Below, one piece after another: positions 14,711 to 25,800 of a stretch of 32,804 bases of DNA (position 1 is the first letter of the stretch; the number at the start of each line of letters is the position of its first letter). Source of the DNA: Gordonia tangerina (GTDB lineage Bacteria; Actinomycetota; Actinomycetes; Mycobacteriales; Mycobacteriaceae); contig NZ_JAKGCU010000038.1 of assembly GCF_021556435.1 (NCBI RefSeq), forward strand, positions 1 through 32,804. Direction: 5' to 3'. The position numbers and the translations under genes are program-made. Below the pieces are notes generated by a model. It saw only the letters and a list, made by a program, of their open reading frames with translations, was not told the DNA's origin and searched no databases.

Positions 14711-16231
14711 TCAGGCTGCCTTTCCGGTGAGTTCGACCTTCACGCCGGTCGGCACGTAGGTCAGGGTTCCGTGCTCGAATCGCTGCACGATGTTGTCCGA
14801 TCCCTTGACGGGCTCCTCGTTGGAGACGGGATAACCGAGAGGGGATTCCTCCCACCCCATCGCCTTGTACTGGTCGCCGATCGCCCCGTGCACGTAGAAG
14901 CCTTGTGTGGCTCCATCCTTGCGGAGTAAGGTGCCGTGCTCGAAAGCCTGAACTGCCCCCTCGGGGAGTTTGGTGTACGGGCGCGTCGGGTATCCGAGAG
15001 GGCCACGCTCCCACTGATAGTCGGCCCCCCAAGTCTCAAACAGGCCACCGTGCGGGATGACGTAGGCGGCCTTCGACCCGTTCTTCCAGTAGATGTGCGC
15101 GCCGGTGAACTCGGCCCATGCTCCATCCTTCAGCTTGTTCTCGCCCTTGGTGATCCGATCGCCCACCCACGGTGTGGCTGCCGCGGCGGCGTCGATGAGG
15201 TTCGGTACCACCGGCGCCGCACCGGCCGTGAGTGCACGCTTAATCAGCTCGTCGAAGGGGAAGCCCATGCCGGGGTCAGTGTGTCCGCCACCGCGATTTC
15301 CGAAGTCCATGTGCCCGACGACGCCAGAAGACTTGATTGGCCACCCGCTCTTGCCGCGGTCACCGCCGTACACGAGGGGGATGCCGTACTGCTGGTGGGC
15401 GGCAGCCAACGCCTTCGCGGCGCGGGTAATCGCAAGGTCCTCACTTAGGTTGTCGCCCGAATCATCTACGGCGTCAAGCCACTGGCCGCGTGACCACTGG
15501 GCGAACGATCCGGCGATGCAGACGTGGATGCCGAGGTTGTTGGCGTCGGCTGCCGCCCACGGCCCCTCGCTGATCGGGACGATCTCGACGGTGTCTTTGC
15601 CGTCGATCGACAGGTTGTAGGCGACCGGGTTGCCGGTTGTTGCGGTGCCGTTGCAGAAGTTGGCGAGGTTGACGGCGGTCGACTTGGCCTGCTGGGTGTG
15701 CACCACGAAATACGGGGTCTTCGCACGCGGGCCATTCGAGTTGCCGATGCCGACGCTGGTGGCGTTGTAGCCGTGCATGACTTTGGTGATGCCGTAATCC
15801 GGCATGACGGAACCTCCGGTATTGAGTCGGTCGTAGAGTGCCGATGCTTCAGCGAACCGCTGGTCATAGCGGTCAGGGAAAGAGCTGCGCTGCACCGCCT
15901 GCGCATACGATCCCGGCGAATTCGAACCGTTGTAGTCGATACGCGTCAACGCCTCATAGAACAAGCGTGCCGAGGTGGCCGGGTCCATCAGGTCGATACC
16001 ATCGCCTCGTCCCCACCATTGGGGCTGCTGCTGAAACAGGCCAACCGATTTCGAGTCCGACCCGATCGCGTCGTACGGGACAGTGAGTGACCCAGGTACG
16101 GCACGGTTGGCGTAATTCTTCAAGTTCGTCTCGACCAACGCTGTGGCCAGAGCGATCTTGATGCCACGCACACTCACACCCATGTCATGCCCGACCTGAA
16201 TGATGGTGCGGGCGTAATCGTCAGAAGACAT
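14711..16231 (-). CDS. lysA: Endolysin LysA: lysozyme-like + amidase_2 + LGFP repeats
   Basis: A 506-aa modular cell-wall hydrolase. Residues 1-135 form a lysozyme/transglycosylase-like domain (ALVETNLKN with Glu34 as candidate acid; SVGLFQQQPQWWG). Residues about 145-335 are an N-acetylmuramoyl-L-alanine amidase_2 domain with His178 (YFVVHTQ), His307 (GHMDF) and His317/Asp319 (GGHTDPG) as likely zinc and catalytic residues. Residues about 345-500 hold three LGFP repeats (for example GPLGYPTRPYTKLPEGAVQA and SPLGYPVSN), which are found in mycolata cell-wall proteins and probably bind arabinogalactan/peptidoglycan. There is no signal peptide, consistent with holin dependence. GTAGGAAAACC precedes the ATG. 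Confidence 0.88.
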   Translation of the reverse strand: MSSDDYARTIIQVGHDMGVSVRGIKIALATALVETNLKNYANRAVPGSLTVPYDAIGSDSKSVGLFQQQPQWWGRGDGIDLMDPATSARLFYEALTRIDYNGSNSPGSYAQAVQRSSFPDRYDQRFAEASALYDRLNTGGSVMPDYGITKVMHGYNATSVGIGNSNGPRAKTPYFVVHTQQAKSTAVNLANFCNGTATTGNPVAYNLSIDGKDTVEIVPISEGPWAAADANNLGIHVCIAGSFAQWSRGQWLDAVDDSGDNLSEDLAITRAAKALAAAHQQYGIPLVYGGDRGKSGWPIKSSGVVGHMDFGNRGGGHTDPGMGFPFDELIKRALTAGAAPVVPNLIDAAAAATPWVGDRITKGENKLKDGAWAEFTGAHIYWKNGSKAAYVIPHGGLFETWGADYQWERGPLGYPTRPYTKLPEGAVQAFEHGTLLRKDGATQGFYVHGAIGDQYKAMGWEESPLGYPVSNEEPVKGSDNIVQRFEHGTLTYVPTGVKVELTGKAA

Positions 16232-16239
16232 TGGTTTTC

Positions 16240-16587
16240 CTACCCGTGTGTGATGGTGCCGCGGAGTTTCGCGGGAATCTTCTTCGGCATCTTCGGAGCC
16301 CGACGTATCAAACGTGACTCCTGCGGGGTGGTGTGGTCCGGCTGTGGTTGCACCTCAGCCGCTTCCGCTTCCTCACGCATCCGTTCCTTCTGAAAACCAG
16401 GAATCTCCGACAGTTTCGCCGTCAACACATCTTCATCCACGTCATCCCCGACACGAACACCCAACTCGTCGAGAGCTTCCGCCACAGGCCGGACAATGGT
16501 GACCGGTGCTGTTCCGCCGGCAGCGGCGAACGCCAACAACAGGACCGCCGACATTTGGTCTACGCGAGCCTTCTTATCGTCTGTCAT
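16240..16587 (-). CDS. Hypothetical tail/lysis-region protein (115 aa)
   Basis: MTDDKKARVDQMSAVLLLAF begins a protein with one hydrophobic helix (MSAVLLLAFAAAGGTAPVTI), an acidic middle (ELGVRVGDDVDEDV) and a basic C-terminus (RRAPKMPKKIPAKLRG). The start at 16587 overlaps the stop of the large minor tail gene (ATGA). It sits between that gene and lysA. No family was recognised; it could be a small membrane or structural protein. Confidence 0.6.
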   Translation of the reverse strand: MTDDKKARVDQMSAVLLLAFAAAGGTAPVTIVRPVAEALDELGVRVGDDVDEDVLTAKLSEIPGFQKERMREEAEAAEVQPQPDHTTPQESRLIRRAPKMPKKIPAKLRGTITHG

Positions 16588-18356
16588 GCCAAACCAATCT
16601 CTTGCAGAGCGCTCATCGTCGTGCCCACCAGATTCACCAGCCGGTCCACAGCGTCCTGTTTGGCGCGTTTGTCGCCGAACTTCGCCGTCCACACCGCCGG
16701 AGCCCCACCACCCAACGGGACGGACAGTTCACGGCAACGGCACACAAACACCCGGGCACCCAAGTATTTGACGGTCGCCCCCACCCGATCCCCCAACCAC
16801 CAATGCCCTTGCCCGTTATCGCCGATCAACCACGGCGCACCCGACGTCACGTTGAACGTGAATGACATGTCGGGGTCGGTTTCACGTCGCCGTTTCCGCA
16901 AATCCATGATCGCCGCCGGCGTGTACGCCTGCGTCACACCAGTAGCGGCGGTTTCCAGCCAATGCCCCCACCCCTGCTCGGCGGCCCGCTGCAGCAACGG
17001 CACAGACATGTAAGCGAGGATGCTGTCCTGCAGGATGGGCATGAGGAACGCATTCAGGATGTTGCCCAGGCTGCCCACACCGTACCCGGAGACGTTCAGG
17101 TTATCTCCCAAAACATCGCCCGCATAGCCGATTACAGCTTCCAGCAGTTCGTCAACACCGGGCATGGACTGTCCGCCCGCCGTGATGCGGCACGGCCCAC
17201 CAGCGCCGCGGGTCATCTCCAGATCGGTGAGACCCGACAGGCTGCCATCCCGGTACACCGCGTACGGGCGAGGCGGTTGGGTGGATAGGAACCCTGGTAT
17301 CCGATACCCCGACACATCCACCGGCTCACCGGTGAGGAGGTCGTAGGAGTCCTCCACATAGTTGGAGGTCACCCCCGCGATCGTGCGCGATAGACCGGTG
17401 GCGAGGTTGCCACCAATCGACGTACCTGACCGCCACCCCGACTTGTCGATGATGTCGACGAACAAAGTTCCGTTCCGCCAACTCGTGCCCGCTCCGGGAA
17501 ATGGTTCAGGATCACCCGTGAGGAACCGTCGCGGGTACACCATCAGTTCGGCGTCCTCAAGGATCGGGGCCATCACATCCAGCCACGACTGCTTGATCGT
17601 CCCCGTGATAATCGTCGTCGGAGCCACAGAGGTGCCGATGGGTTTCGGGACAGGCACAATTTGGGCGTCCGCCCACAACCCGCCCGACCACGTTGATGGG
17701 TCGAGGATGTCCAGGTTCATGTTGAAGTTGGTGCCCTGCAGGCGGAACACATTCATGCCCAGTGTTGCCAGCCCACCCCAGTCGGCTGGGGCGAACAGGA
17801 ACTGCACCTTCGGCTGCTGAATCAGGCTGACGGGCAGGAACGGGGCTGCCGCCATATGGACGTGCTTGAGTTCCTGCATGTCGTCCAAAAACTCGAGCCG
17901 AACCGAGTCCCCATCCTTACGGGACCGGCGTATCGTGACACCAGTTTTGGCGTCCGCCCTACCCCCGACACGTGCACCGTCCTTCTCCACGATGATGTGG
18001 ATGTTGGAGGTGTCGCGGCCTTCTTTGTCCAACGCCCAGTGCGCGAGGAACGTGGAGCGGTGGTCTTCCATCTCCCGCGCCCACAACGTGAAATCGTCAA
18101 TATCGTCACCGGTGTAGGGGGATCGTTTGGATTCGGCGATCGGCAACTCGATTTGGATGGAACCTGGCTCGTTCTCTTTCAGGTTCATCGCACCATCACG
18201 GCGGCCGTGGGCGGTGCCCCGAAAGTTCCAGTCCCCGTCATACAGCATCACGCGGGCGGGCCGGGAGATCCGCTCAATGCGGGTTTCACGAACCTCACGA
18301 GCCCACTGCGCGAACTCGTCAATATCGCTGCCTTCATAGGCGACAACGACACTCAC
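16584..18356 (-). CDS. Minor tail protein, ReqiPepy6 Gp37-like
   Basis: A 590-aa protein. Repeated boundary-type segments (EGSDIDEFAQWAREVRETRI and TGDDIDDFTLWAREMEDHRS) near the N-terminus, then a beta-rich central region (IIDKSGWRSGTSIGGNLATG, SNYVEDSYDLLTGEPVDVSG) and a C-terminal helical end (KQDAVDRLVNLVGTTMSAL), are typical of siphovirus Gp37-like minor tail proteins of actinophages. These form part of the baseplate or tail tip. The start is GTG at 18356, overlapping the HNH gene stop (GTGA); the frame continues upstream within the HNH gene, so the HNH insertion may have changed the native start. Confidence 0.75.
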   Translation of the reverse strand: MSVVVAYEGSDIDEFAQWAREVRETRIERISRPARVMLYDGDWNFRGTAHGRRDGAMNLKENEPGSIQIELPIAESKRSPYTGDDIDDFTLWAREMEDHRSTFLAHWALDKEGRDTSNIHIIVEKDGARVGGRADAKTGVTIRRSRKDGDSVRLEFLDDMQELKHVHMAAAPFLPVSLIQQPKVQFLFAPADWGGLATLGMNVFRLQGTNFNMNLDILDPSTWSGGLWADAQIVPVPKPIGTSVAPTTIITGTIKQSWLDVMAPILEDAELMVYPRRFLTGDPEPFPGAGTSWRNGTLFVDIIDKSGWRSGTSIGGNLATGLSRTIAGVTSNYVEDSYDLLTGEPVDVSGYRIPGFLSTQPPRPYAVYRDGSLSGLTDLEMTRGAGGPCRITAGGQSMPGVDELLEAVIGYAGDVLGDNLNVSGYGVGSLGNILNAFLMPILQDSILAYMSVPLLQRAAEQGWGHWLETAATGVTQAYTPAAIMDLRKRRRETDPDMSFTFNVTSGAPWLIGDNGQGHWWLGDRVGATVKYLGARVFVCRCRELSVPLGGGAPAVWTAKFGDKRAKQDAVDRLVNLVGTTMSALQEIGLA

Positions 18357-18949
18357 TCTAGGCCGTACCGATCGCGCTTGACGTGACATGACCTGCACAA
18401 TGCGTCGTAACGGTGCGGGTCAGGCGAATACGGGACAGGGGGCTTACTAGCCCATAGGCCCACTCCTTGATGCATTAAGGGCGAAGGGTCTGAGTGGTCG
18501 TACGCCCACGCATGTGCCCGTTTCCCGCACGGGCACAGGTAGTTCTTCGCTGCGCCGTACGTAGCTCTCACGCGTTGATGCGCGGTGCTGTATGCCACAT
18601 CCCGTCCGCCTGGCCAAGGGAGTTCTCCACTGCGCCCGCCCTCGCCATATCTCCGTCGGGCTTTCTCCTGTAGCACTTCTTTGTTTGCGGCGCGATACTG
18701 GCGATTGCGTTCACGGTAGGACTCGGCGTTCCTGAGGTACGTTTGCCGTTTACGGGCTAAAACCTTGTCACGGTTGTCAAACCGATATTGGCGCTGCTGA
18801 TCTAAAACAGTCTCCCGGTTCGACTTGTAGTACGCCCGCTTGCACTCCTTACACCAGGGCTGAAGTCCGTCCTTACTCTGCCTGTGCGAACCGAAATCCC
18901 CACTATCCTTCGTGAGGCCGCAACGCGTACAGAGCTTCTCTGTAATCAT
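18353..18949 (-). CDS. Free-standing HNH/endonuclease VII-type homing endonuclease
   Basis: A 198-aa protein. The N-terminus has a zinc knuckle (C-T-R-C at 7-10 and C-K-E-C at 33-36, with DGLQPWCKEC). A long basic helix (RNAESYRERNRQYRAANKEV) follows, then a C-terminal HNH-like region with CPCG, AYDHSDPS and CRSCHVKRD. Such genes are mobile in actinophages and cut an allele lacking them. The ATG at 18949 shares a base with the upstream TAA. It is inserted between two minor tail genes while keeping translational coupling on both sides. Confidence 0.8.
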   Translation of the reverse strand: MITEKLCTRCGLTKDSGDFGSHRQSKDGLQPWCKECKRAYYKSNRETVLDQQRQYRFDNRDKVLARKRQTYLRNAESYRERNRQYRAANKEVLQEKARRRYGEGGRSGELPWPGGRDVAYSTAHQRVRATYGAAKNYLCPCGKRAHAWAYDHSDPSPLMHQGVGLWASKPPVPYSPDPHRYDALCRSCHVKRDRYGLE

Positions 18950-19857
18950 TAGTGCAACCCCATCTCTGCCGACCAAAACCGGCGCAACGTGAACTTCACC
19001 TGCGCCCCCGCCGGACCATCAATCGTCACCGGCAACATGACCGGATCATCCGCCGAACCCGTATACGGCGGAATCCAATACAACGGTTCCACCGCCCCCA
19101 TCTCGCCATCACCATTCGACAAATCGGCCTTGACGTAGGGGTCCATCAGCGGATGGGCCATCACCGACCACAACTGGTCGATGTCTTCCATCACGATCAT
19201 CCGATCGTCGTGGTCACCGGGCGTCCAGGTGGGGTCGATTTCCTGCTCATTCCCGAAACCGAAATCAGGGAACGAAAACGTGGCGGTGCCGTTTGGTTTG
19301 AACGCCCACTCCGGCCACGCCTTCTGATCCGTCGGATTCCAGCACGGAATCCACACCGTGTTCTCACCCGCAGATGGGTTGGTGGCCTTCACCTCCAACG
19401 ATTCCGACTCGTAGTTTGGGTTGAGGGCGACAGCCTCCACCGTGGCCAGCGCGTACCCGTCGAGGTTCCAGTCCCGTTTCGGGTTGACCTTGATCGACTT
19501 CGACCGTTTACACTTCAACCACCGCAACCCCGAATACTGCGTTTCGTAATGCCACTCAAACTGGCGCTGCCACAACAACCGCCGCAACCGGGACACTGTC
19601 GCCTCAATGCTTCCGCCCTCACTGGCATAGCAGTTGAACGGCAACGTCAACGTCCGAACGGGAACCTCCTCGCCCCCATCAAACCCGCCGTCCATGCCAT
19701 CAACCTCAATGGTTTTCAACTCCACCTCGGTATCGAACATGCCGTCCGGGTCCTCGTTGAGGCGAATTGCTTCCCACTCCGACGCACTCCCACCCGACAC
19801 CACCACCGAATCCTCGGAGGTGACGAGAGAGATACGCGCCAGATCATCGAATCCCAT
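18949..19857 (-). CDS. Minor tail protein (distal-tail-like)
   Basis: A 302-aa beta-rich protein immediately downstream of the tape measure gene, the usual position of the distal tail protein. Features: GGFDGGEEVPVRTLTLPFNC, a helix EATVSRLRRLLWQRQ, and a second half with repeated W/P-rich strands (NTVWIPCWNPTDQKAWPEWA). These are common in actinophage minor tail proteins. The ATG at 19857 has AAGGA upstream and lies 11 bp after the tape measure stop. The Dit assignment is from position and composition. Confidence 0.75.
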   Translation of the reverse strand: MGFDDLARISLVTSEDSVVVSGGSASEWEAIRLNEDPDGMFDTEVELKTIEVDGMDGGFDGGEEVPVRTLTLPFNCYASEGGSIEATVSRLRRLLWQRQFEWHYETQYSGLRWLKCKRSKSIKVNPKRDWNLDGYALATVEAVALNPNYESESLEVKATNPSAGENTVWIPCWNPTDQKAWPEWAFKPNGTATFSFPDFGFGNEQEIDPTWTPGDHDDRMIVMEDIDQLWSVMAHPLMDPYVKADLSNGDGEMGAVEPLYWIPPYTGSADDPVMLPVTIDGPAGAQVKFTLRRFWSAEMGLH

Positions 19858-19868
19858 GTACCGGTTCC

Positions 19869-22800
19869 TTAATATGCGGCCAGGCCGGCGCGTTTCCGCG
19901 ACTCGGCGACACGTTGGGCACGTTCCACACCACGATCAGCCGGAAAGTTGTAGTTGACCTGCCCGCGCGGCGTTTTCGCCATCAACTCGATCAACTGGTC
20001 GAGCTTCGCCACAATCTGATCCGAGTTGCCAGAGAACCCATTCCGGACACCGTCCTGGAACGCCTCCGTCTCATTCGGAGACAGCACACGCTCCGGCTTG
20101 AGGATGTTCTTCTGCATGAACCCGATACCGTCAGCGATGCCACCCTGGTCATACCAGTGGTTCTTCTCCCAGAACGCGCGAGCATTGACCGGGTCGCCGT
20201 AGCGGTCCCCGATGTAGCGTTTACCAGCCTGACCTTGAACTGCGGGATCGGTGTTGCGGTCCGGCAGATACTGGCGTTGGGTCTCCCCAAGGAACTGGAA
20301 CAGACCGAATGCCCCCGACTGCGGGTTGACCGCCAACGGATTCCACCCCGACTCATGGTCGACGATGTAATCAGTGGCCGACCACTGCGCCCCCTCATCC
20401 CATTTGCGATCCGCGAACGCCGACTTCACTGCATCCTTCACACCGCCGGCACCAGTATTCTTGGTGGCCCCCGCAGTGTTGAGGTCTTCGTACTCTGCTG
20501 GTTTCACCGTGCCCGGGTCCGTCGGCCGAAACTGGGTTGTCGTGATCGTGTTCGGCAGATAGCGGTCAGATGGGGCGTACAACGTTTGGGAGCGGTCAAA
20601 GTTGGCTTTCAACTGCTCTTGGCTGGTGCTGTAGTTGTCCTTCAGCCCCCGAACGTCGCTGTCGTACTTGGCCTTGGCGTCCCGCAGCCTCCGGTCGTAC
20701 TCGGCCTGCGTGATCGAATGCGACTGCTTCAGATTGTCCAGCGCCAACTTGTCCCGGTTGTACTGCGCTTCACGCTCGTACTCGGCCGACTGCAACTGCT
20801 GCGCACCCCGAAGTTGATCGGATTCGTACTGCTGTTTCAGCGACAGGCTGCTGACCGAATCCCCATCCACCAGGCCGTACTGTTGGCCCTTCTGGATGAC
20901 CGAGTTCTCGTAGTCGTGGCGTTTCGCGGTCTCGTCCTGCTCAAACTGGTTACGCAACGCCAACATCCGCCGGTCACGCTCATCAGCGGAGATGATCGAC
21001 GACTGATAGTCGGAGTCGATCATTTCCTTGGCGGCGTCGTAGTCACTCTTCCGCTGAGCCTCAGCATCCTGGTAGTCCTGGTCGAGTTTCCGCTTCTCGG
21101 CCTCATAGTTTTTGCGGGCATCTTCTTTGTGTGCCCGCTCGTATTCGGTGATGGCCGCCAACCATCCGGGGTTGTTGTTGACCGAGAGAAGATCGAACAG
21201 TGAACCAACCTGCCCGGTAACGAACGCGCTTGCGGCGTTACCGAGTCGACCCGAAAGACTCTTGTCTCCCGAATCATCGGTTTCGGCGGTGATCGGATCG
21301 AACGTGTACCCACCCGACAGTGCCGAATCTGGCAGGGAACTACCCGAGGCGATCGAGTCCTCGTAGCTGGATTCCCCGGGGGCCGCGTACTTGTTGGAGT
21401 TCTTCACCACCATGTAGGCGTGATCGGTGAACTGGGGGTCATCGGCACCCACAGACCCGCCGAGTTTGCCACCCCCGTAGGAGCCGCCCATTTCGACGTT
21501 GCTGCCATCCGGGAGCGTGCCGGCAGTGTGACCACCACCGGGGCCACCGTTAACCCATCCGAACCGCATGGTTCCGGCAGGGCCGCGCCCCAGTTTCGCC
21601 CCCAGCTTAACGAGGTAATCCCCCATCGTGGCAGTAGAGAACCGACCACCGAACGGGTTGAGTCCCGCAGCGAGCCGCGCAAACGCCGACATTGCTCCGG
21701 AGTTGTGAACCACCACACCGCCGGCGATGAAGTTGTGCGCGCCCTCTACGGTGATGTCATAGGTGTCCACGACGTCGCCGTCTTCGATCGACAGGATCGG
21801 CGCCACAGTGAACTCCGACGTGTCAATCCACGATGCGACACCCGGTCGGCGGGCTGCGGCGACCGAGCCGATCACACCCTCGCCGAGACGGACGCAGATC
21901 GTATGCAGCGGCCGCGCTAGCTTGACCTCGGCGCCGTTGATAACGATCGGCTTCCGTCGCATGTTGGTGCTGACGTTCGCTACGCCGTCGCCAAGGATGA
22001 CGTGCAGGTACCGCACATCCTCGATGAGTGCCCGCGACGACGATGAGTAGGTGCGTTCACCGTGCCGCGCAACGTCGGCCGGGTGATGACCGTCGGCATC
22101 GCAGTAGCCGTTCAGGAATGCCCGCTTGCGCTCGTCGTCCCATCCCCACACGCACTCGGGGATTCGCTTCTCGTGGGCGGGCTTCCGGAATCCGGCCTCG
22201 ATCAGTTCGCGCGCGAACTCGGTCGAGTATGCGCGGATACCGTGCGCTTCGGAGTCGGACGTGGTGATGCCGTCACGCTCGCCGCGGGTTCGCGATGCGC
22301 CGATGCGCATGCGGCCGAGGATGTCGCGGACCCGATCGCGGAGGTCTCCGTACACGCAGATCTCTACCTTGGTGTCCGACACGTTGCCGTCGCCGAGGAT
22401 GACGCCGAGCAGCCATGCCTCCAGCAGGCCAATCGGCCGACCGGACGGCAGCGTGTTCGACTGTGCGTGTTCGAGTCGGACCGCCTTCGGCTGCACAAGC
22501 AGGTCGCCCGCCGCGAGTTCATCGAGACGTGCCCACTCGACGTCGTACTCGGCGGGCTCCCATCCGCGTCGGCCGACGCGCGGCCGGGCAGGCACGGTCT
22601 CCACAAGGCGCAGGAACGGGTGATTCGCCGAGCCGGTGACCGCACGCTGCCGGGTGCGTACGGTGAACGTCTCCTGAGTCTTGGAGAACCAAGCCGCGGT
22701 CACCCGGTGCGCTTCCAGCTTCCCGTCGACGTACGACCAGACGCGTTGGCCGGGCTGCAAATCCGCGATCGGCGTCACGCCGTCGGGTCCCCAGACTGGG

Positions 22801-25800
22801 GTCTCGGCAATGAGGCAGCAGTCGCCCCAGTTGACGCCACCCCACACATACGGGGCACCGGTCAGCGGCTGCGATGCACCCCTACCTTCGGCGAGTGCGC
22901 GAAGCTGATCGCCCGTGACGATGCCGCCATCAGCGAACTTCCCGATCCGATTGATTCCTGTCGGGGCGAGGAGTCTGCTGATGGCCCCACCTGAGACTGC
23001 ACCGAGAAGCTCCGACACCGATCCCGGCAGGTTGTCTTTGGGTATCAGTTCGTAGCCGAAGGCTTTCGCCACCACAGCCAGAATGTCGGTGGAGCGTCGC
23101 CGCTTGGCTTTCGCCATCGGAATGAACGCCTCAGCAACGGTCTCACCTTCAGCGGCGATCGCGGGGCCAGCGGGGGTGGAATACAGTGAGCCTGCGCCAC
23201 GCCCGGGCAGCATCTTCGCGTCTGTGAGTGAACCGCCGTTGGCGTACTTCTCCAGCGCATGGATACCGCCGTGTGCGTACTTCCGAATCCACCCATCCGC
23301 GGCCGGCGGGCCAGCAACGATGCCGTTACCGGGGTTGAAAGCTGCCGCACCCTCACGGGTAATGATGTCGATGTACTTGGTTTCGGTGCGAGTCCACTTG
23401 CCTTGCTTGTTGTTGTAGTCCGAGTCGTTCGCGGTGACAATGATCTGCTTGCCGTTGCGGGTTTCCACCTGCAAACCGATCTGCTTCAGCAGCTCCAGCA
23501 CACCAGGGGCGAGCGGTGAGGTGACCTCGATGTTTTTGTTGTTGTCGGTCTTCACCTTCGCGCCGAGCGACGACAACAGATCCCGAACCTCGTTGCCGCC
23601 AGGCGCGGACACGTTGATCGGTTTACCATTCGGTAGTTTTGTGACCGCCTGGAACACGGAGTTCAGCCGTTGCTGCGCCTCTTCGGACCGGGCGGTGATT
23701 TCTACCGACTTTCCGTCAGGGAGTCGTTTCACGCTGAAGTCGAGGCGATCTAGAGCCGCTTCGGTGTCCTTGGTGACTGACGACGACTCGACCGTGAGGG
23801 TTTTCTTCTCGGGCTGCTCATTCCACAGGTATTTGATCTGTGCGAGTTGTTGCGCAACCTCGGTGTCGCCCTTCAGGTCGACAGTCAAATCGACAGCCCC
23901 GCCGCCGAGTTCGTCATACAGTTCGCGGATCTTCTCAATCGGCTGGCCCGTTGCGACCGCCAACTGCTGAAACGCAACTTCGTTGGCCTTGGCAGCATCC
24001 CCGATGGCCTTCATGTCGCCGCTGGATGCGATCTCAGCCGACTTGTCGGCGATGGCCTGAAGATTTCGGGATAGGGTGGCACCCGACTCCGTACGTGGGT
24101 CGAGCACACCGCCCTTGAAGGCGTCCGCGCCGATCCCCTGCGCCGCATCAGCGACCTTACGGATGGCTTCCGCGTGTTGGGCGATGGCCTCTGTTTTCGA
24201 CCGGGCCGGACTCAACGCGTCCATCGCCGACTTCAGCGCAGACAGTTTGTCTGACGCCGACGCGGAATCGTCGCCCATGATGCGGACGGCTTCACCCAGT
24301 TCGGTGACTCCGGGAGCCAGGCGACGGGCGAGGTCCTGTTGGTCGAGGAACTTTTGCCGCATGAGGTCGAGACCTTCGGCTGCCTGCTGGCCGTCGCTGC
24401 CCATTCCGGCCAGTCGAGTACGAAGAGTGTCGTATGCGCCGGCAGATCCCGAGATTTGCCGCGACACTTCCTCGTTGGTCATATCCAGCTCGTCGAGAGC
24501 CCGACGAGCTTCAGTGGCCTTCGTGGCGGCATCGTTGATGGCGTCTGTGCCGCTCTTGTCGAACGAGCCGCTGAACGAGAACACCTTGTCGAACCAACTC
24601 TTGTGGCGGTCCTCGGTGGCCTTCAACTGCTCTTCGTACTGGGACAGAACATCCGTTTGGGCGGTCACCACATCGTCTGTGACTGCGCCGCGGCTCTTCA
24701 AAAGTTCCGCGTTCAACGCCGCCTGGGCTTCTGCGGCACGTTTGATGGAGGATTCGTATTCCTCTTGCTTCTGGCGGGCGTCGGCGGTCTTTGATGCGAC
24801 CGTGGCCAACACAATGCCCGCACCCACCAACGCGGCGTTCAGCGGGCCGCCCATCACATTGACGAGCCCGGTACCGGCATTGGTCAGGCTGGTGATGCCA
24901 CCGCGGGCGAGAGCCGACGCGTTCGACCCCAACACACGCAGATGCGTGGACGCGGTTTGCGCTTGCGACCCCATCCCGAACAGAATCCGGCCAGCGCCGC
25001 TGGCGGTGGGGTTGGACTGTTGCATCCACTGCACCGACTGCCGGTAGGCGTCACCAAACCCGGACATGGCCTCAGAAGCAGTGCGGGCAGAAGTCGCGAT
25101 CGGCGCGAGTGCTGATGCCGCTTTCCCCAACAGAGAGGGAACAGTCTTGAACGCCAACCATGCGCCCAATAGAGCAGTGACCGCAGCCTGGTTCGACTCC
25201 ATCAAACTGGCCGTCGTTGACAGCAGCGGGTTCAACGCGTCAAGAGCTGCCGTGCCCGCCTGCAACGCGGTCAGCAGTAGTTGCCACCCGGACACGCCCA
25301 GCGCGGCGGACGCTTGAGCGAGCGCGGCAGCTATCCGCCCGACGCTGGGGCCGAGTTGCCCCAACTCACGCCCAAGGCCCGCGAACACCTCACGCATACG
25401 GTCGAGTTGCCCCGACTCTTTGAACGCATCCAGGGCCTCACGGATTTTCGGTACCCACTCGTCGAACACTTTCGCGTCGAATGCCTGTGCCATCGCTTCG
25501 GCGCGGGGGGTGAGAGTGTCGATCCGGTCGGTGAGATCACCGAAAAAACCGGGTAGCCGATTGAATGTGGGGGTTTCGATGGCTGCGCCGAAACGTCCCA
25601 GAGCGGCGATAAGGTTCTCGAATGAGCCCTTGACGGTCTTGCCGGACTCCTGCGCAGCCCCGCCGATGTTCTTCTGGATCGCCCGAAACAGAACCTCAGA
25701 TGACACTTTGCCGTCCGCAGCCAACCCTTTGACCTCTTTGGCGGCGACATTCATTTCCTGGCCAAGCCACTGATAGATGGGGATGCCGCGGTCGGCCAAC

